DNA of 64,000 nt from positions 10,515,705-10,579,704 of the forward strand of contig NC_040022.1 in assembly GCF_000972845.2 (NCBI RefSeq), written 5' to 3'. The notes beneath the pieces were generated by a model. The model was not told the DNA's origin. It was given only the letters and a program-made list of their open reading frames with translations, and did not search any database. Made by a program: the position numbers and the translations under genes. Positions 27,815-60,690 of this stretch are shown here, one piece after another. The first letter of the stretch is position 1. The number at the start of each line of letters is the position of its first letter. The DNA is from Larimichthys crocea. Taxonomy: Eukaryota > Chordata > Actinopteri > Sciaenidae.

Positions 27815-30800
27815 TAAATGTGGACTCCTGAATATCAGGTCTTTGTCATCTAAAGCTGTCTTAGTCAATTAATTAATATCTGATTATGATATTGATTTGT
27901 TCTGTCTCACTGAAACCTGGCTGCAGGAGGATGAATATGTTAGCTTAAATGAATCCACTTCTCCCAGTCACTGTAATACTCATATTCCTCGTACTGGTTG
28001 AGGTGGTGGAGTTGGAGCCATATTTGACTAAGTCTATTAATAAATCCTGAACCTAAACTAAATTATAATTCATTTGAAAGTCTTGTTTTTAGCCTCACTC
28101 ACCCAACCTGGAAAACATTGCAGCCAATTTTATTTGTTACAGTATGTCGAGCTCCAGGTCCTTATTCTGAATTTTTATCTGAATTGGCATCAGGCTTGAT
28201 CCTTAAAACAGATAAAGTAATTATTGTAGGTCAGCGGTTTTCAAAGTGTGAGGCGCACCTCCCTTGGGGGGGCGACAGAGGACTTCAGAGGAGGCGCAGC
28301 GGGGAAAAAAAAAAAAAAAAAAATCTTACAAAGATATGTGTCTCATCACTGTGCATGAAAACTCGGCTAGCTAGCCCCCAAAGAGTAGCAAAAAAAATCC
28401 ACAAAACGATACAGTATGTCTTATCTTTGCTGTTTTGTGTCAAAAGTTCTATTCCAGCGCGAAGAAACGCTGCTAATGTCTACTTCTATGTCTCTGCTTT
28501 AGTTAGAATCAATCATGAAGGTCCTGGTTGTTTACATAAAGACAAAGAGGCTTTGAAAGTGAAGTATGACCTCTTGCGATATGCGATATACTACCTTTGA
28601 TATACTACCTTTGGGTTTACTTTATTCTGGATCGTCATTGGTGGGTCAAAGGTGAATGTGGCCGGTACTAATCAATTCTCCTGACTGATTGGTCGACAGG
28701 TGTCAATCATCAAAATCCGCCAATCAGGACATCCACACTCTGTGTTGTTTTAGCCTTAGCACCGCTAGCTGCTACCGCTGCTGCTTCATATTCTTTTAAT
28801 ACAGCTTGTTTCAAACATTGCGTTGTATTAAAACTCGAAGTCTTCTTTCCTCCTCTCAGAATCGTCGCTGAACAACTTTTGCAAACAGCAATGCTGTTGT
28901 TATCTTCTACGACCACACTGGTGAAGACATGTTCATTATTACTCTGGCAGAGACGGGGCCGTTTTTGAGTTCTCTTGGGGGAGGCCCACTATCCCACACT
29001 TTGAAAATCCCTGTTGTAGGTGATTTTAACATTCATGTGGACAACCGCAATGATAGTCTTAGTACTGTGTTTATCTCTTTATTAGATTCAATCGACTTCT
29101 GTCAGAGTGTAAATAAACCGACTCATTGTCTGAACCACACTCTTGATGTTGTTCTCTCATATGGCATCGAAATTGATAATCTAATAGTCTTTCCACAGAA
29201 TCCTCTTCTGTCTGACCATTTTTAATAACCTTTGAGTTCATATTACTGGACTATAAGCCTTTTTGCACAAACTCCCACAGCAGATGTTTATCTGATAGTG
29301 CTGTAGCCAAATTTAAGGAAGTGATTCCTTCTGCATTGAATTCAATGACATGTCTCAATGTAACAGAGGACTTGTCTGCTTCCTTTAGCCCCTCACAAAT
29401 AGATCATCTTGTTGATAGTATTACAGGCTCATTACGGACAACTCTAGACTCTATTGCACCTCTAAAAAAGAAGACAATTAAACAAAGGAGGTTAGCACCA
29501 TGGTATAGCCAGCAGACTTGTAAATTAAAGCAAGAGAAGCGTAAATCTGAATCTAAATCTGCAAATGGCGTGCCACTAAACTAGAAGAATCTTGTCTAGC
29601 CTGGCAAGATAATCTTAAAACATACAGGAAGGCTCTCCGTAATGCGAGAGCAGCCTACTACTCTTCATTAATAGAGGAGAATAAGAACAACCCCAGGTTT
29701 CTCTTTAGCACTGTAGCCAGGCTAACAGAGAACCACAGCTCTACTAAGCCATCTATTCCTTTAGGTCTAAGTAGTAATGACTTCATGAGCATCTTTAATG
29801 ATAAAATTATAACTATTAGAGACAAAATCCATCACCTCTTGCCCTCAACAGGCACTTCTGATACAGCAAGTTTGGAAACAGCTGTAAAACCTGATATGTA
29901 TTTAGACTGTTTTTCTCCCATCGACCTTCATCAAATAACTTTAATAATTTCTGCATCTAAGCCATCAACCTGTCTCTTAGACCCCATCCCAACCAGGCTG
30001 TTCAAGGATGTTTTACCTCTAGTTAGTAATTCGTTATTGGATATGATTAATCTGTCTTTATTATCAGGATATGTACCACAGTCCTTTAAGGCAGCTGTAA
30101 TTAAACCTCTTCTTAAAAAGCCCACTCTAGACCCAGAGGTCTTAGCCAACTACAGACCGATATCAAACCTTCACTTTCTCTCTAAGATACTTGAGAAAGC
30201 TGTAGCTAATCAGCTGTGTGACTTTCTCCATAACAATAGTCTATTTGAGGATTTTCAGTACACATCATAACACAGAGACCACATTAGTCAAAGTTACAAA
30301 TGACCTCCTAATGGCATCAGACAAAGGACTCATCTCTGTACTAGATCTTAGTGCTGCATTTGACTCCATTGACCAAATTCTTTTGTAGAGACTGGAACAT
30401 CAAATTGGCATCAAAGGAACTGCCCTAAGCTGGTTTAAGTTGTATTTTCTTGATTGATCTCAGTTTGTTCACGTCAATGATGAATCCTCCATGCATACCA
30501 AAGTTTGTCATGGAGTCCCACAAGGTTCTGTGCTAGGATTACTTCTATTTAGTTTATATATGCTTCCTTTAGGGAACATTATTAGGAATCACTCTATCAA
30601 TTTCCATTGTTATGCTGACGACACCCAGTTATATTTATTGATCAAGCCTGATGCAACCAATCAGTTAACTAAACTCCAAGCATGCCTTAAGGATATAAAA
30701 AGTTCGATGACCTACAATTTTCTGATGTTAAATTTTTAGTTTCCAAAAGTAGATTGGGAGCCAGAGCTTTCAGCTATCAGGCTCCTCTTCTCTGGAACAA

Positions 30801-30885
30801 ACTACCATTCTGGGTTCGGGAGGCAGACAAGGTCAACACTTTTAAGAGTAGACTTAAGACTTTCCTTTTTGATAAAGCTTATAGT
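27815..30885 (+). pseudogene. L2 ORF2 (endonuclease + reverse transcriptase), broken
   Basis: Endonuclease: Leu-Thr-Glu-Thr-Trp-Leu-Gln before the hAT insertion and Val-Gly-Asp-Phe-Asn-Ile-His after it. RT: LLDPIPTRLFKDVLP, ANYRPISNL, Asp-Leu-Ser-Ala-Ala-Phe-Asp, GVPQGSVLG and CYADDTQLYL. The YADD motif is intact, but in-frame stops occur (for example near 30388 and 30457) and bases after 30739 jump to the C-terminal block Arg-Leu-Gly-Ala-Arg-Ala-Phe. Inactive. Confidence 0.85.
28232..29013. mobile_element. hAT element (782 bp) with BED-finger remnant
   Basis: Ends are CAGCGGTTTTCAAAGTGTG and, inverted, CACACTTTGAAAATCCCTG. It is flanked by a perfect 8-bp duplication TTGTAGGT at 28224-28231 and 29014-29021, the hallmark of hAT transposition. 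On the minus strand, 28916-28710 encodes a BED zinc finger start (Val-Cys-Lys-Ser-Cys, then GGKKTSSFNTT). The rest of the transposase is deleted. Removing the element and one duplication restores the L2 endonuclease frame across Val-Gly-Asp-Phe-Asn. Confidence 0.9.
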
Positions 30886-31398
30886 TAGGGCTGGCTCTGG
30901 TCATCCGTTAGTTATGCTGCCATAGGATTAGACCCCCCCCCCCGTGGTTTTTTCCCCTTTTTTTCCCTGTTAAAAGGGTTTTTTGTTGGCAAGTTTTTCC
31001 TCACTCGAACTGAGGGTCTAAGGACAGAGGGTGTCACTCCCTGTACAGATCGTAAAGCCCTCAGAGGCACATGTACTTTGTGACTTTGGGCTATACAAAT
31101 AAAATTTGATTTGATTTGATTTAAGCTATTACCAATGGAACGTCTAACATACACATTGTTTGAGAGAGAGGGAGACAGGAGACAGAGACACACAGACAGA
31201 GGGAGAGAGACAGAGAGCTAAAAGTCGCTGTGACCCGGGTCAGTCCTTCTTATGGAGTCTACAGCTCAGTCTTTTTCATGATGCACTGAGGGTCAAGATC
31301 TTTATCACAACACAATTTTACAGCATGAACAAGATTAAAAAGACAGGGACATAAGGCTAAAAAAATTACTTAGTGGTTAACATGTGTACTGATCTTAC

Positions 31399-35777
<4,379 letters not shown>

Positions 35778-36302
35778 TGGATCAGGACCGGACACCGAAC
35801 AGCTACGTCTGTGCTTCTCGCTTTCCTGCGTGATCCAAATATTTTAAAAGTATCGGAAATGACGAATTCTTCTTCTTTCCGTTTTAAGGCAGCTGTGGCG
35901 TTAGAGCCGTTCCACCACTGCCATCCTATGGCGCCTGCTTGGATTGACTGAAAGGCGGTTGGTCACTTTGTCCATATTTACTGTACCTCGGGAGGCCGGA
36001 CCAGCAGCTGGACCTGAAGCTGACCAGAGTACAGCCGGGGCACTGCAGGAAAACATATGGAAGCTAGGGATAATTTTTTTTATTACTCATTGCACATTTA
36101 ATAGATTTCATCTTGGACTTTTTAGCGTTGTAATGAATTTTACTCTATATGTAGTTTTATGTTTGAATAGTATTCAAACATAAAATAATCATACAAAACG
36201 CAAGAGTTGGAATTTAATAGAGGGTAATCATGGTAATCAGTTTAGAACGTAGACAACAGATTTCTTACTGGTTTAAGCATTAGTACAAAAACAAACATCG
36301 GT

Positions 36303-36308
36303 TTTATT
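36303..36308 (-). terminator. poly(A) signal candidate for GTF2H2
   Basis: AATAAA on the minus strand about 180 bases past the stop codon. Confidence 0.5.
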
Positions 36309-36487
36309 GTAACATCCACGTCACAAACAGCTGCTGTACAAAACTGTGTATTAAAAAAATGCACATTATTTCTGACAATACAAAACAGTGTGCTATTTAA
36401 TGACCGGAAGACAGTCCAGTGGCTCAGATGCAATTCTCAGAGTAGATAGGAGCTTTGGCATTGAGCCCTTCTTATTAGCCTCTTGCT

Positions 36488-51416
<14,929 letters not shown>

Positions 51417-51476
51417 AATGGCAACCAGGAATAGTCACTGATAGCCAAAGAACTGGAAAACAACAGTTTCACATTA

Positions 51477-52157
51477 TAGGGATGCACCGAAAATTCGGCC
51501 ACCGAAAATTTTCGGCCGAAAAAGGCCCAAAAGTGCATTTCGGCTTTCGGTGAAGTGGCCGAATAGTAAGGCCGAATAGTGGCGTGACGCAATTGATGCA
51601 ATGAAACAACATGCGCGGTGATCTGACCAGGGTTGCTGATGCTTTTCTTATTCACACACAATAAACCCACGATGCAGGATATAGGAAAAACACAGGCAAG
51701 AAATACATGATACACAGCTCTTTAGCAGAGCTATATACTTCTCTCTACACTACGGCGTCTCACACAGGCAAGGTGCGTTCAATGACCGTCGGAATGACTA
51801 AGATACGTTCCAAACCGTGGGAAAAATGGAAATTCACCGGAAATATAATAAAACTAAATAGTATTTCTTTCAAGAACAAATTAACAGTGATTAAAACAAC
51901 ATGGGCTTTCTAACAATATAAATAATAATTATACTAACTGGAAATTCTACTGGAATATTTGAAGGATATTAAATAAACATTTACTTTCTTTGAAAAAACA
52001 TGTCTACAAATTTATTCTAGGCTATTTATGCCCATCCATTTTTTATAATAGGAAAGAAATAGTGAAAATTTCATATTCGGTTTCGGTATTCGGCCAACCA
52101 TTTAATTTTTATTCGGTTTTAGTTTCGGTCGAAAATTTTCCTTTCGGTGCATCCCTA
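51477..52157. mobile_element. hAT MITE, inverted partner of 47835-48405
   Basis: Ends TAGGGATGCACCGAAAATTC and CTTTCGGTGCATCCCTA; the interior matches 47835-48405 in reverse orientation. Flanking 8-mers are not identical, so the duplication has decayed or the insertion is old. Lies about 25 bases upstream of the 5'-UTR splice acceptor of GTF2H2. Confidence 0.8.
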
Positions 52158-52940
52158 ATTATTACCCAAGTCTAATGCACAAAACTCAAATCATGACCAG
52201 TCATTTTTCACACTATACAGCACGATGCATCCTATAATACTGTACTGTGCAAAGTAAAACACATATTATTCAGTTGAACGTTAACTGAATAGAGTTTGGC
52301 ATGACAATGGAACGTCACCATAAACAATTCATAGCCTGACTTTAGAGTCAGTCAGTAGCACTATGCTCATGTCGTTAACTCTGCCGAAGACAATAATATT
52401 AGATATTAGACAAGAACAAACGAATGTTATTCTGTTCCGGTGTTTTGGCATGACTTTCAAAGGAGAAAACATGATCAGATATTCGAGAATATAGCCATAA
52501 AGTGTACAGTTGATCAAACACTAATGTAATAAATTAAAGGCAGCAGTTAGATCAACAAGTCACTATTAAACTACTAATTAAGCTAGCTCAGTCAGTAATC
52601 AGTCATTCTAACAAGCTCCCGGTGCGAAGTTATTCAAGGTGCTAACGCGAACCAACTATCAAGTCAACATATTTATTATTGTGTGTGACAACTTCATATA
52701 CGTTATTAAAAACAATCATTTGTACCCACAATACCGGTGTAGCGCGACGCCAGCTGGTGCAACGGAGTTCATTGCCCGGAAAGAAACATGTTCACACCAG
52801 AGAAAAGTATCCGCTGCGTAGAACCAATTGATTGCATTACGTCTACTATTACTACAATTACCATGTCAGGTTATATATCCACTTATCAGTGGAATCCATC
52901 TTAAGATGTTATTTCAAACACAGTGACACAACGTAGATGA
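52158..52940. promoter_or_regulatory. presumed GTF2H2 5' region
   Basis: No protein exon. The CG-containing part at 52620-52830 (ACCGGTGTAGCGCGACGCCA) is the most CpG-rich piece between OCLN and GTF2H2 and is the likeliest site of the non-coding first exon of GTF2H2 (minus). This is inference from position. Confidence 0.35.
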
Positions 52941-52948
52941 GATTGAGA

Positions 52949-52960
52949 TTTATTTATTTA
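52949..52960 (-). terminator. poly(A) signals for occludin
   Basis: Overlapping AATAAATAAA on the minus strand about 770 bases after the occludin stop, giving a plausible 3' UTR end. Confidence 0.5.
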
Positions 52961-53720
52961 GAAATAATTGCATTAAAAAAACATTTGAAAGCACAGCTGT
53001 TCTTGGCTTCCTAAAAATATACACTTTGCATACTGGTATCTCAGCTCAGATATTTTACCATGGAATGGAAAATTAATTCAGAATAAAGATATACTGTCCA
53101 AAAATAGAGTTGTTCCTTTGCTTTTGAATAATGTGGAAATTAGTAAAATATTAATGATGGCACACCTAAAAGGGAACAGAGCCATCGCTAATCAATCAGT
53201 TACATAGTCTCCTTCTAGTATACACTGTAAGAAAGATCTACAATTAGAGTACAGACATTACACAACAATGTGAATTATTTCTAAAGACAAAAAAAAAACC
53301 TTATATACAAGGGGTGACTTGATGATGTAGATTCATGTGTCTCATCTCATCTTAGCCTTCATTGTATATGAAACTGTCAAACAATGGCTTAAAAAGCTTA
53401 TAAAAGAAGCACAATAACTGCTTGACAGAGGTCACAAGTAACCTCATGAAACAAAAATCACATCTCCCACTAACTTCAGGAGCGAAACTAATAAAATATA
53501 TTTTACACCTATATAGTTCTTCATGAAGCTCACAGAGGTTGAAAATTTGATCAAAGACAATCTTCTCAGTTAATTGGCTTGATAGAGATTAGTGATATAA
53601 AAACAGGCTTTTACTCTAGTAATCCCACATTAGGTGTATGAGAAATTCAAACACGGTGGTGTGTGAAATTGCAGATTTGTCTCTTTCCCAGCATAGAGGA
53701 GTCAGAGGTGGTTCAAAGCT

Positions 53721-56700
53721 TCAAGGCCGACGGTCATATTCACTGATCTTCCTTTTGATGTGTGACAGTCTGGACCTGAGATATTTACACCTCTTCTTCT
53801 TAATCTCGTAGCTGGGGGACTGCAGAGGACAGAAAGTAATTAAACAATTACATTTGAATCACAAAATAACTGCATGTCACTGATGGAAATCACTGCATGT
53901 AGCTTACCTTCTTTAGATGCTTCAGTCTAGTGAATTCATCCATGGCATCCTGAGATAGTGGTTAATGGGAGAAATAGTGGTCAATGAGAGAAGTGATTGC
54001 ACCACTCCACATACACATACATTTTTGCTAAAACAAGGCTTTTCAGAAGTCCGTGCTTTCTTTCTCCACATCAACCAGACTTTGACTATTGCATACTTTT
54101 GTGCACTGTTGTGGAGAAATTGCTGAAGTCAAAGGTCAATGGTGAGGTCAGGAAGGAAGAAAGTGTTCAGGAGCCTCTGATGTCTTATGCTGTATTATTT
54201 ATTGACGCTTGGCCAAGGAGAATTAGAGACACTCTCAAATTACATCAGAAGTGCCTGAGTCTGTCTCACATTCTGCCCAACTCATCCTGGTGGTCAGACT
54301 TTAAACCCCAAGATAATACCACAAATACTATACGCCCAGAATTAGTCAAAGAGAATGTCTTTACTCATGGAGGTGTTATTGTCAACATATTCTAGTCTGG
54401 AGACACAGGTCTGTTTATGTAGATTGGAACATCAACGGCCAGCTATCTATTATGTCTAGGAAGGCAGCAACAGGCCTTTTCGACCCTGGCCACCACAGTG
54501 TTGAGATAGACTGGCTAGAAAATTCCAGAACAACTTTATCCTTACTGTTTTTTCACTAACATTAGCAAAATAAAAAAAAATAAACTAAATGTAATGCTTA
54601 ACTGTATCTCAATGACAAATATCTCTGACATGTTTGTGGGGATAGACTACCAGAGTTTATTTTCCTGTCAGTGTTCTCTTTACCTGATAACTACCTGCAC
54701 CGTGTTCCATACGCACTCACAACCACAGATCTCAGACAAGTTCTTTGAAGAACGGTAGACTGGCAACCCAACTCCAAACAGTCAACTTAAACTGGCCCTA
54801 CCACACTTACTAGGAACTGTGGACTGCCCTCAGGGTGTCGGCCCAGCTCTTCGTCCAGGTCAGCCAGGTCCTGGTTTATGCTGTCCAGCTCTGCCTGCAG
54901 ATTCTTGTACTCTTGGTGATCCTGGTCAAATTCACGTTTGTAGTTCAGACGTTCTTGCTCATCCACAATTGAGGGGAACAAACTATAGATGAGACAGAAA
55001 TGAAATCAGCTTTGGAAATGTATTCTGATGTAACTTGAGATTAAGCTTCTATTAGATCCATTTGGGATCTAACAGTTAGATTCATTTGGTATTAATACAC
55101 AAGATGGATTTGTGTTCAAGAAATACAAATCAAACTCAGTCATTTATCATAGAAGCAGCTCAATAATTTTCTAACCATTACTATCATTGGCTATCACATC
55201 CTTTCATATCATAGATATATGATAGATATACTTGATAGATATACTTTTTTTATCCAAAGCTGGGAAATTACAGATATATACTCACATGCTGAAGTCCTCC
55301 TCCTCCAGGTCATCTCCAGACTCCACTCCAGTGTCATAGTCCTTCAGTCTGGGCTTCAGACCTCCCACAGAGCTGCTGATTTCGGAGTCTCTACATATAT
55401 AAATATTGTTTTATATATATATATTAGTAGCAGCCTTGTCAAGTACCTTTTTTCAACTCTCTTCACTGATTCCTGGACTCCCTGAAGTTCAGTACACAAT
55501 GGCATCAGCATGGCCGTCCACAATCTGAACTCTTTTGAAATTTCTCTGCTGCTGGTGAAGAATGAAATAGAGACTTCTGCCAGCCAACAAGGTTTTATTT
55601 TCTTTCCAAGAAAAGGTCAATCAACACGCTGAAGCTGAAGAAAAACCCCGAGCATGGTTAGACCTAAACATTTATACCCGAGGGACACCCCTTCCACATC
55701 CCTTTGTCTGCTGCAGGAGTCGGCCCTTCCAGGAAGTGTTTTCACACCCTTTTGTCTATTGCAGGTATTGGCGCCGACCCCCCACTGGTGTGATTTACAC
55801 CTGAGGTATCTTGCAGGATCTTGTATATACGTGCAAAGTTGAGTCTAGGCATCACAATTTACAAAGATAAAAGGACCTGGTATCTTATGTTAAGGGGGAG
55901 GTTGTGTGTCTCTAGTGGCTGAAACAAAGAAATTGAATTTACTATAACAAAATCTACACCACAATCCTATTTTGTGGACTTTTGCTCCATCTTCAACACT
56001 GTCACCCTGCCTCTCACAGCTGCGCCTGCCTGACTACATCTGCAGACTTCCTGTCTGATAGGAAACAACACGTAAGGCTGGGGAACACGTCTTTAACGCT
56101 CAGACCATCAGCATAATTTCCCAGCAAATGTGTTGTTTTTTCTCTCTATTTTTCTCTTCCTCTAATTTACCAAAGACAAGTGAACCTCCAATCATCAGTC
56201 CATCAAGCTCATGAAATTTGCTGATTACGCCACTCTCATTTTTTAGTTCTTAAATGTTTAAGGAAAGGTCTATAGAGGCTCTGGCCATTTTTTTTTTTTT
56301 CTTATGTGTGGATTCTCTGTGCATGTAAGTGCTGTCAGGCCAGTAATTTAGTATTTTGTATTGAGCTAGAACTATTTAATATTGAGCTTGAATTTGGCAT
56401 TAAGCTAACAAAAGGCCTACAGTACTCATCCGTCTCATTCACACTGAGGAAAATGTGAGATCTTATATCATATGTTGTGTGATGCACAGCTTACCCTGGC
56501 AGGTAGAGAGGCTTGCTGTGGTCCAGATGGTTCACATAGTCTCTGGACCCCCCAATTTTGTAATTAGGGTCATTCACTAGCACCTCTGGGTCACCAGATA
56601 CATTATTTACCTGGAGCAAGGACAGTGTCAGACAAACATGTCACTGTACAACCTATTTCCAAAAGTTGGCATGCTGAGCAAAATTCAAATAGAATCATGT

Positions 56701-58524
56701 CCAAAACATTGAAAGCTCACATTTAACTGAAAATAGCACAAAGACAACTTATCAAATGTTTGATGTTTTTGAAAAATTATATGAATATTTTGATTTCGAT
56801 ACCAGCAATACGTGAAAAGTGGTGAAATGCTAAAAGAAAAAAGCTGAAATGACTCGCTGGAGTCTCAGTTGGAAGGAAAAAAGTGATTCTGGGGCTTAGG
56901 TACAGAGCACTCTTTAAAAATGATACCAGTAGACCATTTATGGCCATAGCTTTGAACAACAACTTGAACATAGACTTTGATGAGGTAATGTGGTTATAAA
57001 TATGGGAATTAGCATATGACATTACAATCTATAATAATAGGATGAAGTAGACTTGATTTAGATTGTTACACCGTCTACAGATCACTCCCCTGCAATGGAC
57101 CACAGTAAGTCTGAATTATGTATGAGGTGTCATACTGAGGTTAATAGTTTTACTCATTATGTATTGACTTGTAAACATATGAATGAATATGTGGAGAACA
57201 TAATAGATAGACTATCTACAGTATAAGTCTTAACACTGAAACAATCGGTCAGGTTTTCCTTAGGCTCCTCTCATACTTGCCCTAGTTTATATTTAAGCAA
57301 CCTGATCTCTCCATATGGTAAACATGCGGCAGTCACCTGGACCAACTGGTTCCTCTACTTCTACCTGCATGCCTGAATACCACCGATACCATTACTACCA
57401 TGAACACAAAGCCTGAGACAATGTTTCTCAGTCAGTCCTAGCTGAAAAGTCAGGTCAGAATGCATTTCTGGGAAAGTTCACTCCCGGAATGAAAGATATG
57501 CTGGTATGGAAGTAGTTTTCAAGTTAACACTCTCATGCTACAACATGCTACTGTCCTTAGAACACAAAACAATGTCAAGTAGTCAACACTTGTATTCATA
57601 TGAATGTTCTTTTGGACAAAGTGTTCTCATGCTGTGCATTGTAATAGCTGTTGGATAAGGTTTTTTTATTTTTAGAACACATCATCCTGACAACACAGCA
57701 CATCATGCTGCGATAAGACTGGCTTGACAGACTACACCCAGAAACTGCAAATGAAACCATCCTTGCATGCCACACACACAAACACACGCCTTTAACAGTT
57801 CTCGTCTGTCTTACTAACTAATGCTAACTAACTAACTAACTAACATATTTGCGTCATGCCGTTTCTGCATTTTTGTTGAATGTACATATTTTTCCTACAT
57901 AGCCATTTTCTGGGAAGAAAACTGTAGCTGGACAGTTATGGCATGGCTTTAGGATTGATAACCTTTAGATATCGCTAAGCTGAGAAACTCAAAAATCTTT
58001 AAACTCTGACAGATTACACAAACATCAAACATCTGCAAATGAATTTGCAGATAAATAAGTAATAAAAAAATTCTAAATAAGTTTCATATATTGTGTATCA
58101 TCTTGTTCCGACTCGTCAGTAAGGCTTTACAAGGTTTACAATGTTTTCAGAGATTTCATCTTTTTTATGGCTCTACCACCCCATCCAATGAAAATATTCC
58201 AGATGTCTTGTGCATAAATTTCATAATATTTCCAAAAATGTACCCTTCTATATATGGCATCTTTGAAAATGTGATTGCTCAAGTAGAATTTTCAAAAAAG
58301 TTTGAAGAATGCTTAACTGCAGCAAGTGTTTGTAATGACTGCCATGGAGGAGGTTGAGTGGGGTTTAAGATATGAATGAATGAATGTTGATTGGTAAACG
58401 AAGCATTTACCATGCTCAGTACACAAAATACAATTAGTGAAAAATAAGAATGAATATAAGAACTATAATATCTAGTATATATATATATATTATGAGAGAT
58501 CATTATAGAAGAAGATATATATAT

Positions 58525-58579
<55 letters not shown>

Positions 58580-60628
58580 CAGACAGATAGATAGATAGAT
58601 AGATATTTTGGTTTTACCATCAAGCAAACATGCCACTTGGATTTTGCTTGAGAAAACACACACTCACCCACTCCCCAATGCTGTTGTGCAGACCATCGTT
58701 GATGACCTTCACTTCTTCCCAGAGGATACGATCTCGGCCCCAGTGCCTGATCTTGGAGCGAGTCTTGACTGCAAACACTAGCAGGATGATGAGGCCAACG
58801 AACACCAGGAAACCAAGGACAATAGCTATGGCCTGCAGGAACCAAAATACTTGTCAATGGGCTGAAATTACATCCACTAACATTGATAGTAAATAAGAGG
58901 ATGGTCTGAAAGTGGGAGCTAACACAAGCAGCATTAATACCTAGTCTGAGTTAAAAGAGCAATCAGGATCAAATGGGTTTAAAGGTTCCTTTCACCAATT
59001 ACATATAAATTACAAATGCACTTTGTTTGCACCCCCAAACAAAAAAGTTGTGAATTATCATCCAAAATTACAATAAAAAACAAACAAACTCTGCAGCAAC
59101 ATGTGTATCTAAAGTCCATGTTCTGTCTACTATTGATATTGAAATTGTTATTTCTCTCTGTGTTTAGGATGTGACCAGTGCACATCCCAATTGAGATGTC
59201 TATCACAGTGATAGTTATGCCAAGAAACAGAGACATTATAATTGTCATTGTGTTATTATCATTACCTGCAGTTTCTCCATCAACTAAAACACAGAGCCTA
59301 ATATTCATACCATAATACACCATACTGAAAATAATTAAAACCAATGACCACCTGGATGCTGTCAAACATTTAAAAGGCTCAATAAAACACTGCATAATGA
59401 CCTTGTAAATGGTAAGCAATGGTGTTTTATACTGAATATGACTAAAACATGCATAAACACTATTCTGGAAATCAGGATATAATTATAGGAGCACTTTTGA
59501 CATTTTACAATGGCAATCAATTGGCACCAGGCAGAAATCTAAAGGTTAGGCTACATTCTGCATGAAAATAAATAGAAAAAACATTCAAATCATTTATCAT
59601 ATTTAGTCTTCATAAATTATAATTTATGTCTTGAAAAGTCACAATTTATTTGCTAGTTTGGGCACCCCCTGTATACAAACATAATTAGATTCATTACTAT
59701 ATACATCCTGTCCCATACACTCAAATACCATCACAGTCTCTCAAAAACACAAGCGTATCACACCTCTTGAGGTTCCACCACACAGTAATGGTACAGGTAC
59801 TGGTTCAGGAAGATGCCCTGGGCCTGGTCCTGGTTCTGGTACTGCGCACACAGCTGGCGGATCTGGCTGTAGTACACAGACCCTGTGGATTGGGCTGTTG
59901 GGTTCACTGCTACCAGGTACACAATAGTGGCAATGATCATCAGGACTGCCAAGATGGCACAGATGATGATGGTTGCTAGGTAGAACTTTGGTGAGCGGGC
60001 AGCATTTTGCCTCGAAACAACCAACACAAATATGATGAGCACAGCAATGAAAGTAATGGCTGCAATGGCGATGATGAAGCCTTTGCCAGATTTGGGATCC
60101 ATTTGTGTTCCTCCATAGCCATAAGTACCACCACCACCAGTGCCGCCTATATAAGAGCTGCCATAACTGCCGCCATAAGAGCTACCGTATGAACCACCGT
60201 ATGAGCCACCATAACCATAACCTGGTAACAAACTAGCTCCACCGCCCAGACCCATGAGGCTCATATCATAGTCCCAGGCTAGCGTGGAGGCCACACAGGC
60301 AAACACAGCCACACACATGATGATGATGATGATACACAATATCTTCATCACACCCGGTGGTGAAGACCAACGATAGAAGTGAAGCATTTTCTCTCCTGGG
60401 TAGTACGAAAAGGCTGGATTGGACATAAGCTCACTGTGCCTGTGTCTGCTGCTGTGGCTGCAACAAAAGAGGAGGAAGGGGAGCTGTGGTCAATTTGTGC
60501 TGCATAAGAACAGACAGCATTTCACAATAAACACTCCCACCCCAGAAATAATACTGGACATTAAAGTAAGACAATTTACAGTACATGTTGATGGAACCTT
60601 TTTATCTTGAGGTTATCTTATGCTATCA

Positions 60629-60690
<62 letters not shown>

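Larger units (their letters stand above)
27180..31124 (+). mobile_element. L2-clade LINE with nested hAT
   Basis: Sense-strand L2 element: the ORF1 esterase end (27185-27603), endonuclease pieces (about 27815-28230 and 29014-29225), reverse transcriptase (29300-30740), a C-terminal tail joined after an internal deletion (30740-30885), and a 3' end of (TTTGAT)n at 31105-31124. A hAT element at 28232-29013 interrupts it. The same family occurs in antisense at 44579-47290. Confidence 0.85.

Noticed and set aside
28118..28600. plus-strand frame of 160 codons
   Set aside because: Runs from L2 endonuclease sequence into the hAT element through a poly(A) tract; a chance fusion.
58979..59419. hydrophobic 146-codon minus-strand frame in occludin intron 2
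   Set aside because: Lies between two correctly phased occludin exons, with no signal of its own and AT-driven hydrophobicity.
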